Assembly: GCF_014304815.1 (NCBI RefSeq)
Contig: NZ_CP047958.1
Span: forward strand, 186,001-250,000
Reading direction: 5' to 3'
Length of the DNA: 64,000 bases
From: Synechococcus sp. MIT S9220
GTDB taxonomy: Bacteria; Cyanobacteriota; Cyanobacteriia; PCC-6307; Cyanobiaceae
Shown: positions 18,071 through 27,452 of the stretch, one piece after another
Position numbering within the stretch: the first letter of the stretch is position 1
Layout: the number at the start of each line of letters is the position of its first letter
Made by a program: the position numbers and the translations under genes
The notes under the pieces: generated by a model
What the model was told of the DNA's origin: nothing
What the model saw: the letters and a program-made list of their open reading frames with translations, nothing else
Database searches by the model: none

Positions 18071-19110
18071 TGTTGCCCTCTTTGCTACAAAACTCAATTT
18101 ACAAGAACCCACTTATAGTTGCGGAAATTGGTATTAACCATAATGGCGACATGGGTTTAGCCTTTGAAACAATAGCGGCTGCTTCTGAATCTGGCGCGCA
18201 GGCTGTTAAATTCCAAAATTATAAAACTGAGGATTTCATCACTGATAAATCAATACCGTTTGAGTATAAATCCCAAGGCAAAATTATTGTTGAGTCCCAG
18301 TATGAAATGTTCAAAAGATGTGAGCTTACCATTGATCAGCTTTCACGTCTGAAGGAAGAATGTGATAAATACGATCTATTATTTCATAGTACTCCTACAA
18401 GCATCCATGGATTGAATGATCTGATTTCTATTGGTTCTTCAATAGTTAAAAATGGATCTGATTATTTAACTAATATTCCTTTAGTCAGGGCTATGGCTGA
18501 ATCTAATCTTACAGTTGTTCTTTCTACCGGTATGTCTACTTTGTCTGAAATTGATAAAGCTGTTAATGAGTTTCGTATAGCAAAGAATCCTAATCTTATT
18601 TTACTCCATTGTACTAGTTCTTATCCTACGAACCCACAAGATGTCAATCTTAGACGTATTAGATCCCTTGAAAATGCTTTTGGATTTCCAGTTGGCTTTA
18701 GTGATCATAGTGACGGATTAACGGCTGCCTTAGGTGCTTCAATATTAGGTGCTTGTTGGATTGAAAAACACTTCACTTTAAACAAGGATTTACATGGCCC
18801 AGATCATTGGTTTTCCATGAACCCAGACGAATTACGTACCATGATTGGAAGTATAGATACTTTAAAGTTAATGCTCGGTGATTCTTCAATTGTACCAACA
18901 ACTGTTGAATTAAGGTCTAGGGAACAATATCGACTTTCTTGTGTTGCTTCTCGCGATTTACCCGAAGGTCATAAAATTTGCGAAGAGGACATAGTGTTTC
19001 ATCGCCCAGGTACAGGTTTGCCACCGACATATTCTGATCTATTAATAGGTTTGACGTTAAAGGCACCCTTGGGCAGAGGTACTCAATTAACACTCAGCTG
19101 CTTCAATTAA
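18070..19110 (+). CDS. pseI: Pseudaminic acid synthase, PseI
   Basis: A 346-residue NeuB-family synthase with canonical elements: IVAEIGINHNGDMGLAFETI, QAVKFQNYKTEDFITD, LHCTSSYPTNPQDVNL, GFSDHSDGLTAALGASIL, and WIEKHFTLNKDLHGPDHWFS with the metal-binding histidines. The C-terminus has a SAF domain (EGHKICEEDIVFHRPGTG). It condenses phosphoenolpyruvate with the PseG product. Its ATG overlaps the pseG stop by one base. It is more typical of PseI/NeuB than the paralogue at 12131. Confidence 0.88.
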   Translation: MLPSLLQNSIYKNPLIVAEIGINHNGDMGLAFETIAAASESGAQAVKFQNYKTEDFITDKSIPFEYKSQGKIIVESQYEMFKRCELTIDQLSRLKEECDKYDLLFHSTPTSIHGLNDLISIGSSIVKNGSDYLTNIPLVRAMAESNLTVVLSTGMSTLSEIDKAVNEFRIAKNPNLILLHCTSSYPTNPQDVNLRRIRSLENAFGFPVGFSDHSDGLTAALGASILGACWIEKHFTLNKDLHGPDHWFSMNPDELRTMIGSIDTLKLMLGDSSIVPTTVELRSREQYRLSCVASRDLPEGHKICEEDIVFHRPGTGLPPTYSDLLIGLTLKAPLGRGTQLTLSCFN

Positions 19111-19132
19111 ACACTCTTGTATTCCAGTAATA

Positions 19133-19627
19133 ATGAAAATTTCACTAATTAGAGCTGATAATAAGCATAAAAGAGTGCTATACGATTGGCGAAATATTCC
19201 AGAGATTGTAAAGCTTGGTAGTTCGAATAGTAAAGTGACTTGGGATGAGCATTCTGAATGGTTCGATGAGTTAATTGTTGACCCCCAGCGTCTTCAATTA
19301 ATAATATTGTTGAATGGCAATATGGCCGGTCAAGTTCGCTTCACTTACGATTCTAACTATAAAGCTGCTACTATATCTATTTTTATTTTACGCAATTATC
19401 GTGGCCTTGGCTTAGGTAAGCTAATTATTAATCAATCTTGTCTCTATGCGATCTCCTACTTTGAGTCGCTGATGTATATTACTGCTTCTGTTCTTAACTC
19501 AAATCTTCGCAGTTTAAATACTTTTAAGAGTGTTGGATTTGTTGAAAATACAATTTTTGACTGTCAGCACAACCGTTCAACAGAGACTTGCTTTTTGTTG
19601 AAAGCCTCAGAAATTATAGACACCTAA
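19133..19627 (+). CDS. GNAT acetyltransferase, PseH candidate
   Basis: A 164-residue GNAT protein with LYDWRNIPEIVKLGSSNS at the N-terminus (the acceptor-site region seen in PseH), and acetyl-CoA loop RNYRGLGLGKLIINQS. The order pseG-pseI-acetyltransferase and the short WRN motif make it the better PseH candidate of the two, but this is inference. Confidence 0.78.
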   Translation: MKISLIRADNKHKRVLYDWRNIPEIVKLGSSNSKVTWDEHSEWFDELIVDPQRLQLIILLNGNMAGQVRFTYDSNYKAATISIFILRNYRGLGLGKLIINQSCLYAISYFESLMYITASVLNSNLRSLNTFKSVGFVENTIFDCQHNRSTETCFLLKASEIIDT

Positions 19628-19672
19628 TGTTTAACAATGATTGCTCCCATCACTCGCTGACACCATCATCAA

Positions 19673-20737
19673 ATGTCCTCTAGTCCAATTATTCCGCATA
19701 ATTCAGTTCACGTTGACAGCAAACACATTGAATCTGTTATAGATACTGTTTCTAGTGGTTATTGGGCAGGTGGTGATAGGTTACTCTCACTTGAACAGTC
19801 ACTCTCTCATTATTTTTCTGTCAGTTGTTGTGTTGGAGTTAAGAGTGGTTATTCAGCAATTAAACTTTCACTTATTGCTTTAGGTGCTGGTCCAGGTTCT
19901 TTAGTTCTTTTGCCAGCTTACTCGTGTGTTGCGTTAGTCAATGCTATTTTAGCTATCAATGCAGTTCCTATTCCCATTGACTGTAGTTTGCATGATTGGA
20001 ATATTGATCCTTATTCAATACCATCTGAGCTGCATCATAAAAATCACTTCTTAATTGCTGTTAATACCTTCGGATATCCATCAAATGTTGATTGCTTGGT
20101 AAAACTAGGATTCAGAGTAATAGAAGACATTACTCATGGTTTTTCTTTTACTTATAATCGAAAACTAAAGCATTACTCTCCTTGCCTGAAAGGACACATA
20201 TGCATTACATCTTTTTATCCGACGAAGCTAATTTCAAGTGCTGATGGTGGTGCTATTTTTACTAATGACTCAGCGGTTAAGTCAAAAATTTTAGAACTTA
20301 GGAATTATACAGATTTAATGCCATCAAAATATAATTCAAATGAGGTACTTAATAACCTTTCCGCTGCGTTAGCTTGTGTTAGCCTTGATCGCTTAGATCG
20401 TGACCTGAGATTGCGCAATCATTTATCTCAACAATATTTATATTCACTCAAAGCTAACCCACAAATCAATCATTATCCCCCCTCTGATATCCCTAGGGTT
20501 TGGTACCGTTTTGTCCTTCAATTAGTTCATTTTGACGTTGATGATATTATCAACCGATTACAAGAATATGGTGTTCTCGCAGCAAGACCTGTGGAGAATT
20601 GGATTGATGATGTAGAATATAAATATCCAAACGCGCACAAACTTCTTCAATCTTCTATATCTCTACCACTCTATTGTGGATTAACTATCCCGCAAATTCA
20701 ACGAGTTTGTACCTCCTTAATTTCATCACTTAAATGA
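19673..20737 (+). CDS. DegT/DnrJ/EryC1 sugar aminotransferase
   Basis: A 354-residue PLP aminotransferase. Elements: SSGYWAGGDRLLSLEQSLSH, VKSGYSAIKLSLIALGAG, VIEDITHGFSF and the PLP lysine in SFYPTKLISSADGG (K185). It is related to PseC but clearly a different branch, so it probably makes another amino sugar of the glycan. It shares a four-base overlap with the following methyltransferase. Confidence 0.82.
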   Translation: MSSSPIIPHNSVHVDSKHIESVIDTVSSGYWAGGDRLLSLEQSLSHYFSVSCCVGVKSGYSAIKLSLIALGAGPGSLVLLPAYSCVALVNAILAINAVPIPIDCSLHDWNIDPYSIPSELHHKNHFLIAVNTFGYPSNVDCLVKLGFRVIEDITHGFSFTYNRKLKHYSPCLKGHICITSFYPTKLISSADGGAIFTNDSAVKSKILELRNYTDLMPSKYNSNEVLNNLSAALACVSLDRLDRDLRLRNHLSQQYLYSLKANPQINHYPPSDIPRVWYRFVLQLVHFDVDDIINRLQEYGVLAARPVENWIDDVEYKYPNAHKLLQSSISLPLYCGLTIPQIQRVCTSLISSLK

Positions 20738-21360
20738 ATAACTCTGACTGGTCATCTAGTGTTCAATCTATTCAGAAATATTACAGATCTTTATATGCCC
20801 AGTATGGCGATAATCCCCGCAGTTGTGATTACGGTTTGCCAGAGTCTCAGATCACAAAGTTTAAAGCTATAAGTGAAGTCGTCGATTTAAATAATAAATC
20901 GCTCTTAGATGTCGGATGTGGCTTGGGTAACTATTATGAGTTCATAAATTGTCGATTTGAAGGCGTTTCTTATAATGGAATTGACATCTGTGACTTTTTT
21001 ATTGAAAAAGCGAAGATCAATAATCCAGGTGTTAACTTTTTCGCATCAGATATTTTTTCTGATCAATATCAACCCAATTCATATGATGTTGTCACAGCTA
21101 ATGGTATTTTTTATCTACTTAAAAAATCCCCCGTTGATTTTATGAATTCGCTAATTTCACGGATGTTTTATATCGCTTCTACTGCTGTAGCTTTTAATTC
21201 TTTGTCAACTTGGTGTATTGATAAAGATGATAATGAATTTTATGCCGACCCATTTTTTACTCTAGATTTCTGTCGCACTCTTACTCCTTGGGTGACATTA
21301 AGATCAGACTATCACTCTCGGGACTTTACTATTTATATGTTCAAAAATCGTCAGTTATGA
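20734..21360 (+). CDS. SAM-dependent methyltransferase
   Basis: A 208-residue class I methyltransferase with motif I SLLDVGCGLGNYYEFI, GIDICDFFIEKA after it, and DVVTANGIFYLLKKS as the motif II region. Its ATG overlaps the aminotransferase stop (20734-20737) and its stop overlaps the next start (21357-21360), so the three genes are coupled. Target unknown; N- or O-methylation of the adjacent amino sugar is a reasonable guess. Confidence 0.8.
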   Translation: MNNSDWSSSVQSIQKYYRSLYAQYGDNPRSCDYGLPESQITKFKAISEVVDLNNKSLLDVGCGLGNYYEFINCRFEGVSYNGIDICDFFIEKAKINNPGVNFFASDIFSDQYQPNSYDVVTANGIFYLLKKSPVDFMNSLISRMFYIASTAVAFNSLSTWCIDKDDNEFYADPFFTLDFCRTLTPWVTLRSDYHSRDFTIYMFKNRQL

Positions 21361-22046
21361 AAGTTTCAATTAATCAACCTGCATATTTGCCTTGGCCTGG
21401 TTATTTTGATCGCATCAACAAGGCTGACCTTCATATTGTTTTAGATCACGTACAATTTGAAAAGAATAGCTTTGTTAATAGAAATAAGGTTCTTCAAAAA
21501 AATACGCCTATTCTTCTTACAGTTCCTATTAAAACAAAGGGCTCTTTCGGTAATCTTGCAATAAATAATCTTGAGATCGACAATAGCAAGAATTGGCGCA
21601 GAAAACATCATCAAACAATCTATGCTTGCTATAAAAAGACTGAATATTTTGCAATTTACAAGGATTTTGTGGATAATCTCTTTTCATCATCTCATTCTAC
21701 CTTTTCAGATATCTTGTCCTTCAGCCAAGATAATCTTCTTGAATATTTAGGGATTACTACTCCCATTGTCTACTCTTCAACTTTAGATGTTTCTTCAACT
21801 AAATCTAATCTCATCTTAGATTTATGTAAAATGTTTAATACTACTGAATACTTATCAGGGCCTTATGGTATTAATTACTTAGATGAAGATTCCTTTACTG
21901 CTAATGGAATTTCTGTTTCTTACCACCATTATATGCAACAGTCCTATCCTCAAGGCACGGGAAATTTTATTCCTAATCTTAGTATTTTAGATATGATATT
22001 TAATTGTGGACCAAATAGTTTTCAATACCTTCCATCATTAGATTAA
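21357..22046 (+). CDS. WbqC family protein
   Basis: The real start is ATG 21357 inside the longer open frame from 21288, because MKVSINQPAYLPWPGYFDRI is the invariant beginning of WbqC-like proteins and the start then overlaps the previous stop by four bases. The 229-residue product also shows FEKNSFVNRNKVLQ and YLSGPYGINYLDEDSF, both typical. WbqC proteins occur in O-antigen clusters, often beside aminotransferases and methyltransferases, and are suggested to acylate or modify amino sugars; no activity is established. Confidence 0.88.
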   Translation: MKVSINQPAYLPWPGYFDRINKADLHIVLDHVQFEKNSFVNRNKVLQKNTPILLTVPIKTKGSFGNLAINNLEIDNSKNWRRKHHQTIYACYKKTEYFAIYKDFVDNLFSSSHSTFSDILSFSQDNLLEYLGITTPIVYSSTLDVSSTKSNLILDLCKMFNTTEYLSGPYGINYLDEDSFTANGISVSYHHYMQQSYPQGTGNFIPNLSILDMIFNCGPNSFQYLPSLD

Positions 22047-23899
22047 TGTCTCTTTTAAGAATTCTCTTTAGGTACCTAAAAAGAAAATCTTTGTCACCCT
22101 CCTTAGAAGTACTCTTAATTGTTGCAAAAGCTAATCAAGTTGCATTGTTTTGTATTTTTCTTGGCTCATTTTTAAGCGCACTGCTTGAGTCTGTAACTTT
22201 ACTGGCAATTTATTCTCTTATCGAAGCTATATCCGTACCATTGAGTAATTATAACTCTACTTTTATTCTCAAGCAACTAACGTCATTACTTGGTAGTTTG
22301 TATTTTATTCCTTCAATTGCTTCTAACTTGCGTGCTTTTGTTATTGCTGCTGTTTTATTATTGCTTATTTTGGTGCTCATTTTACAGGCTGGTTTTAGCT
22401 ATTTAAGTGAGTTTTCAACAGGTATTTTTGCAGCAAGATCCTCAGTGGCTGTAAGCAGCTCTATTTTTGCCGGAATATTGCATACTGATTTGTCATATAT
22501 TAACAAGCTCAAAACTGGTGATTTGATATCCTACGTTGAAAAATCTTCACTTGCCATACAAACTCAGGTAAATTGTTATGGCAACATAATGACAAGTTTT
22601 CTGCTCTCTACAAGTTATATTATTATTGCTCTTTCATTGTCTCCATATATATCTTTAATTGTTTTAGTTATGGGGTTGGTGATTTATTCAATTCAGCATT
22701 TTGTGCAGCCTAAAGTCAATAAATTTTCTTCTAAAATGGTTTCCTCACAGGTTAAAGTATCAGAATCTCTAGTTGAATATCTTTCTAATCTAAAGCAGAT
22801 ATACCTGAATGACACTAGATTATTAGCTATAGAGGATTTTGAAAAATCATTGAGTGTCTATTGTAGATCACAAATTAAGCATTTTTCTTATTTTTCACTT
22901 CAGTCACCCTTAGTCAGCACTTTACCGCAGGTTTTAATTATATTCGTAGGCTTTGTCTATTTACTTAATTCGACAATTATTCCTTCATCAATTCTTCCTT
23001 TACTTGCGACCTTTCTGCTTTCAATTCAAAGACTTAACGGGAGACTTAATATCTTATTCAAGAATTTTACAAAATTAGCTAGTAATCTCCCAAGTATGGA
23101 AAGAATTGATGACATACTCAAGCTCTCTCACCAATATCCGTTTCGTTCTGCCGGCCTATCTCCTCCAATCTCTCCTAATATTTCGATATCATCATTGTAT
23201 TTTACTTATCCATTATCTACACATCCTGCACTAACAGACATTAATCTGTCTATTCCTTTTAATACTACATTAGCTTTGATTGGTAAGAGCGGAGCCGGCA
23301 AATCAACTCTTTTGGAACTCATATCTGGTTGGTTTTTACCTGATTCAGGTCATGTTAATTTAAATGGTTGTTCATTGCTATCCATCAGTCAGGATCAATG
23401 GCTTAAGAATATCTGCTATGTTCCACAGTCACCATCTTTGTTTAACGCTACTATCGCTGAAAATATTTCTCTTTTAAAAGATTATGACGCAAACTTGCTA
23501 TCTAAAGCATTAGCTTACGCCAATTTAGATGATCTAATTTCTTCGTTGCCTTTAGGTGTAAACACCATTATTCAGGAAAATTCTTCAAATTTCAGTGGTG
23601 GACAAGTTCAAAGAATTGCCCTTGCTCGAGCATTTTATAAGCAGCCAACTATACTTTTATTTGATGAACCTACAAGTGCACTTGATCAATCTAACCAATC
23701 CTTGATATTTAATTCACTATTAGAATACCATCAAAATCATCTATGTACTATCGTTGTGGTTACTCATGATATTAAAAGTGCCTCTAGATTTGACAATATC
23801 ATTGGTTTAGATAGTGGTTCTGTAATATTTCAGGGCTCACATACGGAACTCTCCTCTTACTCACAAGAATATAGTCGCTTATGGCATGAATGTTCATAG
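22046..23899 (+). CDS. ABC exporter, candidate lipid-linked glycan flippase
   Basis: A 617-residue half-transporter with six predicted membrane segments in residues 20-330 and an ATPase domain from about 385. Walker A is LIGKSGAGKSTLLELISGWF, followed by the Q-loop YVPQSPSLF, signature FSGGQVQRIALARAF, Walker B TILLFDEPTSALDQS and the switch histidine in VVTHDI. The architecture is that of MsbA/PglK. No Wzx flippase gene is seen in the island, so this is the best candidate to move the undecaprenyl-linked oligosaccharide (inference). Start overlaps the preceding stop by one base. Confidence 0.85.
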   Translation: MSLLRILFRYLKRKSLSPSLEVLLIVAKANQVALFCIFLGSFLSALLESVTLLAIYSLIEAISVPLSNYNSTFILKQLTSLLGSLYFIPSIASNLRAFVIAAVLLLLILVLILQAGFSYLSEFSTGIFAARSSVAVSSSIFAGILHTDLSYINKLKTGDLISYVEKSSLAIQTQVNCYGNIMTSFLLSTSYIIIALSLSPYISLIVLVMGLVIYSIQHFVQPKVNKFSSKMVSSQVKVSESLVEYLSNLKQIYLNDTRLLAIEDFEKSLSVYCRSQIKHFSYFSLQSPLVSTLPQVLIIFVGFVYLLNSTIIPSSILPLLATFLLSIQRLNGRLNILFKNFTKLASNLPSMERIDDILKLSHQYPFRSAGLSPPISPNISISSLYFTYPLSTHPALTDINLSIPFNTTLALIGKSGAGKSTLLELISGWFLPDSGHVNLNGCSLLSISQDQWLKNICYVPQSPSLFNATIAENISLLKDYDANLLSKALAYANLDDLISSLPLGVNTIIQENSSNFSGGQVQRIALARAFYKQPTILLFDEPTSALDQSNQSLIFNSLLEYHQNHLCTIVVVTHDIKSASRFDNIIGLDSGSVIFQGSHTELSSYSQEYSRLWHECS

Positions 23900-23938
23900 C
23901 CCCTTTGTGTTATTATATCATCTAATCAGATTTGCTTT

Positions 23939-25324
23939 ATGATAAATGCATTGGCTTGTCGATCGATTGATAATAATACCTATTATAGTCTCAAAGATAA
24001 TGGAATTTTCATACGCTCTATTATTAGTGGATCGATATCGCCTAGCTTAATTACAGAGTTGGTATACGACGACCGAGAACTGTCAGGTAATTCTATCCAA
24101 GGTTCTGAAATTGAAGATTTTGATACTGATAAACTAGATGCATCCTTTCTTTCTTCATATTTTAAATATTTTTTGTATGCCGCCTTCCGTGAACCGATTT
24201 GTCAAGGCAAGTCCGATGAAGAGTTGTTTGAATTTTATCAATTCCTCGTTTTTAATATTTGTTGTTTAATTAAACGCAGGAACATAGACATTATCCTTTT
24301 CGGTACTGTTCCTCATCGAATTGTTTCCCTGGCAGCACATGTCGCATGTTTAATTACAAGTACGCGTCCTTTATTTCCTTATCATAATTCCCTTATACTG
24401 GAATCTTCTGATTTGAAAAGGCGTTTTGCCGCTTCTTTCATCTGCTCAGAATATAGTGATATATATCGGCTTCCTTTAAAATATCTGCAAAAAGTTTCCG
24501 GTTGTTATACACCGGAAGAAATTCTTAGCCTCTCGGTTAAGAGTAATAATTACACCAAAAATAGCACTTCTAGAGGTTTTCTTTTTCGCTCTTTGTGCCT
24601 CTTAATGCAGTTAAAGCGGTTATTCGTTTCATCAAATCTTTCTTACTCCTTTTTCCCTTTTTTAGCTCGCTTTAATTCTCTTTTTTCCATCTTGTACTCA
24701 TTCTTTCAATACGAACGGGCATGTCGTTACTATATTCATCATTCTATTAGAGATATAACTGATCGTAACTATATTGTTCTAGTTGTTAATCGCAAGCCAG
24801 AAGCGACTCACAGTCCTCTTGGTGGCAATTATATCGATGAAGCTCGTGTTCTCTCTGTTTTATTAGAAGCTTCATCTAGACTTGACTGCCTTATTCTTCT
24901 CAAGGAACATCCCTCTACTATTAATTCTGGGTTTACTCTTGGCACGTGTTTGAGTACTACTAACTATATGAATTATAAGATGCTTAGTGATAGAATTGTT
25001 TTCGCTCATCCTTCTTTCAAGGATGCCCATTTGAGAGAAAATTGTATTGCTGTTGCCTGTACAACTCAATCAGCGGGCCTTGAAGCCTGTTTCAAAAAGA
25101 AGAAAGTAATAGTCTTTGGCTATACATGGTGGTCACGTGTGTTTAATGCTCATTGCTTTAAATCTGTAAGTTTACTGACTGAATACTTATTATCTTCGAA
25201 TCCATCTGATTTACCACATACTGTTGCTGGTAGGTTTCCTGTTCCCGACCTTCGTTCTCTTGAGCCTTGTAAGTTTTCCGAAACATATTCCAAAATGATC
25301 AAACAATCATTGGATTTCTTATGA
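23939..25324 (+). CDS. KpsC/sialyltransferase-like protein, unassigned
   Basis: A 461-residue protein with no clear membrane segments. Visible features: FGTVPHRIVSLAAHVACLI in the N-terminal half; in the C-terminal half LILLKEHPSTINSGF, then VACTTQSAGLEACFKKKKVI and FGYTWWSRVFNAHC. The paired H-P and S-A-G motifs, in that order, are common to capsule Kdo transferases and bacterial sialyltransferases of GT-B type. With a nonulosonic acid pathway upstream, transfer of the CMP-activated sugar is plausible, but this is inference. Overlaps the next gene, a probable distant paralogue, by four bases. Codons are strongly pyrimidine-rich. Confidence 0.55.
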   Translation: MINALACRSIDNNTYYSLKDNGIFIRSIISGSISPSLITELVYDDRELSGNSIQGSEIEDFDTDKLDASFLSSYFKYFLYAAFREPICQGKSDEELFEFYQFLVFNICCLIKRRNIDIILFGTVPHRIVSLAAHVACLITSTRPLFPYHNSLILESSDLKRRFAASFICSEYSDIYRLPLKYLQKVSGCYTPEEILSLSVKSNNYTKNSTSRGFLFRSLCLLMQLKRLFVSSNLSYSFFPFLARFNSLFSILYSFFQYERACRYYIHHSIRDITDRNYIVLVVNRKPEATHSPLGGNYIDEARVLSVLLEASSRLDCLILLKEHPSTINSGFTLGTCLSTTNYMNYKMLSDRIVFAHPSFKDAHLRENCIAVACTTQSAGLEACFKKKKVIVFGYTWWSRVFNAHCFKSVSLLTEYLLSSNPSDLPHTVAGRFPVPDLRSLEPCKFSETYSKMIKQSLDFL

Positions 25325-26784
25325 TTTCCTTATTTCTTTTCTCCATTCCTGGTGAAGTCGTTCCTTCGTTTAGACATTATTTCCACCCTGTAAGGGATCT
25401 TGTTTTTGTTAATGGCTTTTTAACATCATCTCCGATGAAAGAGGAGAATGAATATTCACATTTGTGTATTGATGATCTTTATTTTCCCCATCGTCACCGT
25501 CTTTATATATCTGACCCTCATCAACCTCCATCTGGTTTTTGGAATTTTATATCCTCTAGAGAGGTAACTCTTTCACGATCTATTAGACGATTCATTTATT
25601 GTAAATCATATTCAGAAAGTCTTGAGTTGATTCGTATTTATGCGTCATTTTGGTTTACTTATTTTTCTGAGAATCATTCTGATATTTATATTTTCCCTTC
25701 CACTCCTCATCGTGGTGTTGACAATATTGCATTAGAAGTTCTTCTTTATTTAAAAAAGAAGGTAGTATTTCTTACCGATTTCTCAACCTTAGGTTCTGTT
25801 CTTGTTTCAGCTATTAAGATTGGCCCTCCAGCTAATAAGCCAGTTCTTAATGGTTTAGCTGCCTCTATTGCATCCTCATATATTGATCTAGTAAATACTA
25901 AGCATAGTGAGGCTTCGGCTAACAATCAGTACCACATGACATCATCTCCCAACAGTTTTAATTATATATTTTATTTATTTGATTCTTTATTTTACCTTTC
26001 AAAGTTTATCTGTCGGTCTGCCTTTTCTTTGTTTAAGCATTTGCTATGTATATTAGGGTTTATTAAACCTGTCAAGCCTAGGCGGTACTATTATTCTTCC
26101 CATTTTGGTGTTTGTAGGTACAGTGCTTTTTCAGTATCTGTTCAACGGCTTTTTGTCCATCTCAATAAGTGCTCTGTTCTAATCTCGTTGTTCTTTACTA
26201 AAAAGGCCGATGTAGAATCAGGTGATATACTTCTCTGTTCTCACGGCCAGCCTGAGGCCTGTGTTAACCCTTTATTATCAATTTTGGGTTATCCGTCAAC
26301 ACAATGTCTATTCTTACGTCTCGTTTTCCCTAGTAAACGAATAATCGTAAAACATCATCCTCGTATCTATAATTTTAAAATTCCTGAATTTAATTGGGAC
26401 GGCTCTTCCCCTTCTCTCATCAAGAATTTTTCTAATGTGTATATCACCGAGCCTTCTTCTGTAATCAATTATGATAATAACAGCCTTATCATTTCTGGTT
26501 GTGGCTCATCCTCTGCTTTTTCAGCTGCTTATGGGCATAAATCCTATCACCTAGTCCATTCTCCTTTAAGTCTTATTTTACCTCAATTAAATGTGTTGTC
26601 TTTGGATAAATCAAACATTCAGCTTCAGCCCATCTCCAATTCACCTGTTTTCTTGACCAATTGTTCTATGTATAGCTTACTTAGAAATGTAAGAAATCAT
26701 AGACCCATTTTTAACGATGATCAAATTATTAGTAATCTCTTAGGCTGTCCTCGTAAACTAGCTTCTATCCTTTCTACTATTTAA
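25321..26784 (+). CDS. KpsC/sialyltransferase-like protein, second copy type
   Basis: A 487-residue protein of the same general design as its neighbour at 23939. It has IYIFPSTPHRGVDNIALEVL in the N-terminal half, then ILLCSHGQPEACVNPLLSIL, RIIVKHHPRIYNF and LIISGCGSSSAFSAAYGHKS. The H-P pair and the later S-S-S/A loop keep the same order and spacing style as in the upstream protein. Function is unproved; a nonulosonic acid or Kdo-type transferase is the leading guess. In 25321-25380 42 of 60 bases on the coding strand are pyrimidines. Confidence 0.5.
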   Translation: MISLFLFSIPGEVVPSFRHYFHPVRDLVFVNGFLTSSPMKEENEYSHLCIDDLYFPHRHRLYISDPHQPPSGFWNFISSREVTLSRSIRRFIYCKSYSESLELIRIYASFWFTYFSENHSDIYIFPSTPHRGVDNIALEVLLYLKKKVVFLTDFSTLGSVLVSAIKIGPPANKPVLNGLAASIASSYIDLVNTKHSEASANNQYHMTSSPNSFNYIFYLFDSLFYLSKFICRSAFSLFKHLLCILGFIKPVKPRRYYYSSHFGVCRYSAFSVSVQRLFVHLNKCSVLISLFFTKKADVESGDILLCSHGQPEACVNPLLSILGYPSTQCLFLRLVFPSKRIIVKHHPRIYNFKIPEFNWDGSSPSLIKNFSNVYITEPSSVINYDNNSLIISGCGSSSAFSAAYGHKSYHLVHSPLSLILPQLNVLSLDKSNIQLQPISNSPVFLTNCSMYSLLRNVRNHRPIFNDDQIISNLLGCPRKLASILSTI

Positions 26785-26790
26785 TAAATC

Positions 26791-27450
26791 ATGCTTAGTC
26801 GTCGTAGAAAAATGCTTGATATGTTGCTTAGCAAATACTCTCCCACGTTATCTCCTCCGATTCTTGATGCTGGTGGTAAAAAAGTCAATAAACGTGGTAG
26901 CTTTGATCTTTATGATTATTTTGATACCAGAGATATAACCACTGTTAATATCGATATATCTACTCACCCTGATATAGCATCGGATTTCTTATTGCTTGAC
27001 TCTGATTTAGATAATTTCTTCAAGAGTGCCTTATGTATTGAGGTCCTCGAGCATGTTCAACATTATGATAAATTTATTTTTAAGCTCTCGGAACTCACTG
27101 CTTCCAGCTCTCGCATATTGATTTCTGTCCCTTGGCTTGTTCCCATTCATTCTGATCCTTTCGATTATTGGAGGTTTACTCCTTCTGCTCTTACTTTATT
27201 GTTTAATGATAGTTCTTTTGAAATTGAGTCTCTCTATTGTATGGGGAATATTTTCGATGTTTGTTTAGATCTACTTCAATTTTATTTGCATACTTTTAAG
27301 CATCGTCGATATATACTTCGTTTTTGGGCCATGTTTAAATCTTCTCTTGATACTGTACTGCCCCCTCGTGCGCTCAAAGTAGATGATATACATTCTACTA
27401 ATAATTATTTTATTTCAACAGGTTGGTTCTTCGTTTTGAGGAAAAAATAG
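26791..27450 (+). CDS. SAM-dependent methyltransferase
   Basis: A 219-residue Methyltransf_11-type protein. ILDAGGKKVNKRG near residue 27 takes the place of motif I, and the later CIEVLEHVQHYDKFI and DPFDYWRFTPSALTLLF are typical for glycan-cluster methyltransferases of this kind. The motif I glycine pattern is looser than in the neighbours (GGKK instead of GCGxG). Follows the KpsC-like pair by six bases. Confidence 0.72.
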   Translation: MLSRRRKMLDMLLSKYSPTLSPPILDAGGKKVNKRGSFDLYDYFDTRDITTVNIDISTHPDIASDFLLLDSDLDNFFKSALCIEVLEHVQHYDKFIFKLSELTASSSRILISVPWLVPIHSDPFDYWRFTPSALTLLFNDSSFEIESLYCMGNIFDVCLDLLQFYLHTFKHRRYILRFWAMFKSSLDTVLPPRALKVDDIHSTNNYFISTGWFFVLRKK

Positions 27451-27452
27451 TT

